Positions 8,141 to 10,771 of a stretch of 10,771 bases of DNA are shown here, piece by piece. The stretch lies in assembly GCA_027943245.1 (NCBI GenBank), contig JANDJZ010000865.1, forward strand, positions 1-10,771, written 5' to 3'. The stretch comes from Acanthamoeba sp. SK_2022b. Lineage: Eukaryota > Discosea > Longamoebia > Acanthamoebidae. The translations under genes and the position numbers were made by a program. A model generated the notes under the pieces. It saw only the letters and a list, made by a program, of their open reading frames with translations. It searched no databases and was not told the DNA's origin. Within the stretch, counting starts at the first letter, position 1. Each line of letters opens with the position of its first letter.

Positions 8141-10771
8141 TTAAAGGTTGTCGTCGTGGGAGAAATTGATGCTGGTCGCAACGTTCGATCGTTGCCTCTT
8201 TCGCCAGTAGGAGATGGCCACGGCTGCTGCGATCACGCCCACCACTACGATGATCGCCAATGGGATGGCCACTGCCACTCCAATGATGAGGCCCGTGTTG
8301 TCGCTGCTGCTGCTTCCGTCGCTTCTCCCCGTCAACAGCACGCCCACGTCTGTCGCGTCAAGTCCACTACACGTCAGTGCCCCGTGTCTATCTACCGTTG
8401 ATGCGAACACTTCAAAAACGACTTACCGGGATCGTAGACGACACTCGTGTTGAACCTGGCGAACGACAACACCAGGCTCGAGCTGCTCGCATCCAGGCTA
8501 AACTCCACGGCCTTACGCCCACTGCCTTGCGCTTTGGCCAGCACGAGCTTGCCGTCGAGCTCGACGGCCTCCACCAATCGCAGCCGAGTTACCGTGGTGC
8601 CCTGGGCGTAGCTCGTCTGCTGCCCCGCCAGATCGAATTCGCGCACGTAGCCGGCGTTGGCGCCGGTGACCTCCTTGAAGCCGGTGAAGGCCGGGCTGAT
8701 GGCCACTCGTATCTGGGCCCGCTCGTCGGGGTCGTCGGGCGACTCCCACACCCAGTCGCTGATGCTCACCGTGAGCTTGGCGTAGGCCGGCGACACGCTG
8801 AAGTTGACGGGGGCGCCCCCCTCGTCACCGAGGCTGATCTGCGTGGTGTTGGCAAAGAGGTAGAACTGCAGCCCGAATGTCCCAGGAGTTGTCGACGACG
8901 GGAAGTCGAGCGCGCACGAGTAACGGAACGACTGGTCGGCGCCCAGCGTGTTGTTCTCCACCGTCGCCCAACTGCCTGCATGCATCGCACATGGGCCATG
9001 TCAGCAGTGTTCGTTTGCGCTCGGGCACTGTGACAGGCATACCGTCGCGAGCGGTGATGTTCCGGTCGGAGCTGTTGGTGGCGGAGCCCGTGATGGAGCC
9101 CAGCGCGAGACTCACGGCGGCCGACTGCTGCTCCTGTCCCTTCGAATCTTGGGGAGACGGCCCAGCGCTTGTGAGCCCATGGCTGTTCCCCGTCGTAACC
9201 CAAAAAATAAAAATAAAAATAAAAATAAAAATAAAAATAAAAATAAAAACGAGAAAGCGGGCCTACCCCTGGGGCGAAGCGTGACGACGTTGGTGGTGAG
9301 GTTGACCAGCAGGCTGGGCATGGACTGCGCGTTGGTCGAGTTGGCGATGATGAACTTGGGCGTGGGCGAAGGGAACGCCAATCGCGTGCATCCCTGGCCT
9401 GCAAAGAGGGGGGGGGAGGTTAGCGAGATGAGCCGTCCCTATTGGCGGACTGGGCTGGCGGGCTACCAATGCCGAGCGCGTTGAGGAAGAGGGCGACCGT
9501 GGGCTGCGAGCTCGAATACCACAAGAAGGTGGTGCCACACGTGATGCCTGTGAGGGGAGGGCCCAACGATCAGCCTTGATGTTCGAGTCGACCATGGAGA
9601 GGGAGGGAGAGGACTCCGAACCAGTGGTGAGAGTGCCGGTGGCGTTGAGTGACACGGCGCCGTTCTGGCTCCACGTCATGCTGGTGCTGCCGTTGGCGTT
9701 CACGCTGCCATCGATCGCTGTGTGGCGGGGACTTGGAGTGAGAAGGGCAAGGGCAGAGCGGTCGACAAGATATGAAGGGGCACCTGTCGACGCAAAATCT
9801 ATCGCGGTCACGTCCAGCGTGATGTTTCCGTTCTGCAACCACGTGCCCGTTGCACCCATGACCACTCCTGTGTGATGCGATTGTGCGATTGGGGGGGGGG
9901 GTGAGCGCCTCTCGGAGATGTGTCTTGTCTCGTTCGTGGCCCGCACCTTTGCCCTCCAAGACGGTGATCGCTGCGTTGCCGTTCTGCTGCCAAACGCCCC
10001 CACAGCCCACGACTTGACGAGAGTAGTGGTGGGGGCAGATTGGGGGGGGGGGCGAAGATGTGAGTTCGGAGGTTGATCTTATGGAGGGGGGAGGGGCCAG
10101 GACACGAACCGAGGCACGAGTCGCCAGTGGAGCAATACGACGCGTTGCCAGTGAACGTGGCATTCTTGGCTAGTGTCCACGTGGAGTTGGCGTTTATGGA
10201 CAGACCTGGAGCATGCAACAGATCGTCGTCAGCCTGGCGTGAGCCACTCCACCGGTGGTGGTTAACCCCCCCCCCCTTCCTCTTACCCTTGGCGTCGTTG
10301 GTCAAGGTCAGGTCCACGTCGGCATTCCCCGTCCACTGGCCGCCCGCGGACATCACCAAGGCTTCGGGTGGAGACAAAGAGAGAGAGAGAGAGAGAGAGC
10401 AAAGATCGGTCAGGCCGAGGCTGTGTCATGAATCGTGTGAGATGTGGGGAAACTCACCTTGGCCTTGGGCCGCGGATATCTCGACCGGGGCGTCCTGTTG
10501 CCATTGGCCCAGCCGAATTCCTGAAAGGTTGACCGGAAGGAGGGGGGGGGTAAGGTCAAGGGTCGCTGGCCAGAGGCGATCTTGGCTGAGCGCAGGAGAG
10601 TGGCACGCAACCGGTGACGAAGGGGCCGTCCATCGACAGGGTGAAGTTGCCGGTCTGCTTCCAGGTCATGCCGTCCTGCACGGACATGCCTGCATTCCCC
10701 CCCCCCCCACAGCGACATCGGGTGGGTGAGTCGGACGGGCCGTGGCCATTCGTGTTGCGAGGCTTTGGGGG
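8141..10771 (-). CDS. Type I membrane protein, ectodomain of phase-1 repeat exons (5' end outside window)
   Basis: Minus-strand exons in order: 10689-10612, 10520-10458, 10361-10287, 10205-10110, 10012-9947, 9867-9784, 9717-9622, 9547-9467, 9398-9267, 9147-9043, 8975-8427, 8349-8141. All eleven introns (66-119 bp) are GT-AG and phase 1. Each of the first eight exons (63-96 nt) codes one short unit around a Trp: for example MTWKQTGNFTL, GVWQQNGNAAI, GTWLQNGNITL, MTWSQNGAVSL. Consensus W-x-Q-N-G-N-x-x-hydrophobic with alternating residues suggests stacked beta strands. Two longer exons follow without the Trp core, then a 183-aa extracellular domain containing SISDWVWE and FNTSVVYDP. A membrane helix (GLIIGVAVAIPLAIIVVVGV onward) and a basic tail (YWRKRQR) end in DDNL. 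About fifteen N-glycosylation sequons support an extracellular face. I do not recognise the family; adhesion or recognition is a guess. The signal peptide and earlier exons are beyond the right edge, and 10690-10771 shows no exon I can define. Confidence 0.75.
9202..9249. repeat. (AAAAAT)n minisatellite in an intron of the repeat-exon gene
   Basis: About eight AAAAAT units on the plus strand, lying in the minus-strand intron 9266-9148, where it reads as T-rich (TTTTTA) units. It ends about 54 bases before the CCAAG acceptor. Confidence 0.9.
10378..10399. repeat. (GA)n microsatellite in an intron of the repeat-exon gene
   Basis: About eleven GA units on the plus strand, read as (CT)n in the minus-strand intron 10457-10362. 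It makes a pyrimidine tract shortly before the CGAAG acceptor. Confidence 0.85.

Noticed and set aside
9263..10003. Minus-strand 246-aa ORF
   Set aside because: It strings together several real repeat exons and their unspliced introns. Consistent GT-AG phase-1 introns give a better protein.
9622..10689. Regularly spaced short units resembling a CRISPR array
   Set aside because: The units are diverged coding exons separated by GT-AG introns, with no identical direct repeats. The genome is eukaryotic.

Overview
The window is nuclear DNA of a protist, not a bacterium. Six spliced protein genes can be rebuilt. They have GC-rich coding exons, short GT-AG introns (54-164 bp), and promoter gaps of 79-311 bp. 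The gene content (a Rab GTPase and a WASP-family actin nucleation factor), intron size, base composition and Ser/Pro-rich low-complexity protein fit an amoebozoan. An Acanthamoeba-like genome is my best inference; I could not test it by a search.

Layout. (1) Minus strand, 1455 down to the left edge: a 5' part of an unknown protein with an acidic N-terminus and a long Ser/Pro-rich tail. (2) Plus strand, 1767-3846: an eight-exon type I membrane glycoprotein of 465 aa with signal peptide, one membrane helix and a C-terminal KKTT, a dilysine ER-retrieval motif. Genes 1 and 2 diverge from a 311-bp gap. (3) Plus, 4105-4815: a two-exon Rab GTPase of 207 aa ending in a CMC prenylation motif. (4) Plus, 5082-6702: a six-exon WASP-family protein of about 390 aa that begins MGCC (predicted lipid anchor), has a CRIB/GBD and a C-terminal WH2-central-acidic module, and lacks WH1. 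(5) Minus, 8014-6782: a four-exon coiled-coil protein of 351 aa with basic clusters, tail-to-tail with gene 4. (6) Minus, from the right edge to 8141: the 3' part of a large type I membrane protein whose ectodomain is a series of short exons, most coding one W-centred repeat. All eleven introns of gene 6 seen here are phase 1, so every internal exon can be gained, lost or skipped without breaking the frame.

How the genes relate. There is no operon. The Rab (vesicle identity), the lipid-anchored WASP (Arp2/3 actin assembly at membranes) and the ER-retrieved glycoprotein all belong to endomembrane biology, but their adjacency may be chance. The best leads are the phase-1 exon-per-repeat receptor (gene 6), the WH1-less acylated WASP (gene 4), and two long (GT)n tracts that each lie directly before a 3' splice site in neighbouring unrelated genes. 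All exon models come from reading splice signals and frame continuity by eye; no transcript or homology search was available.
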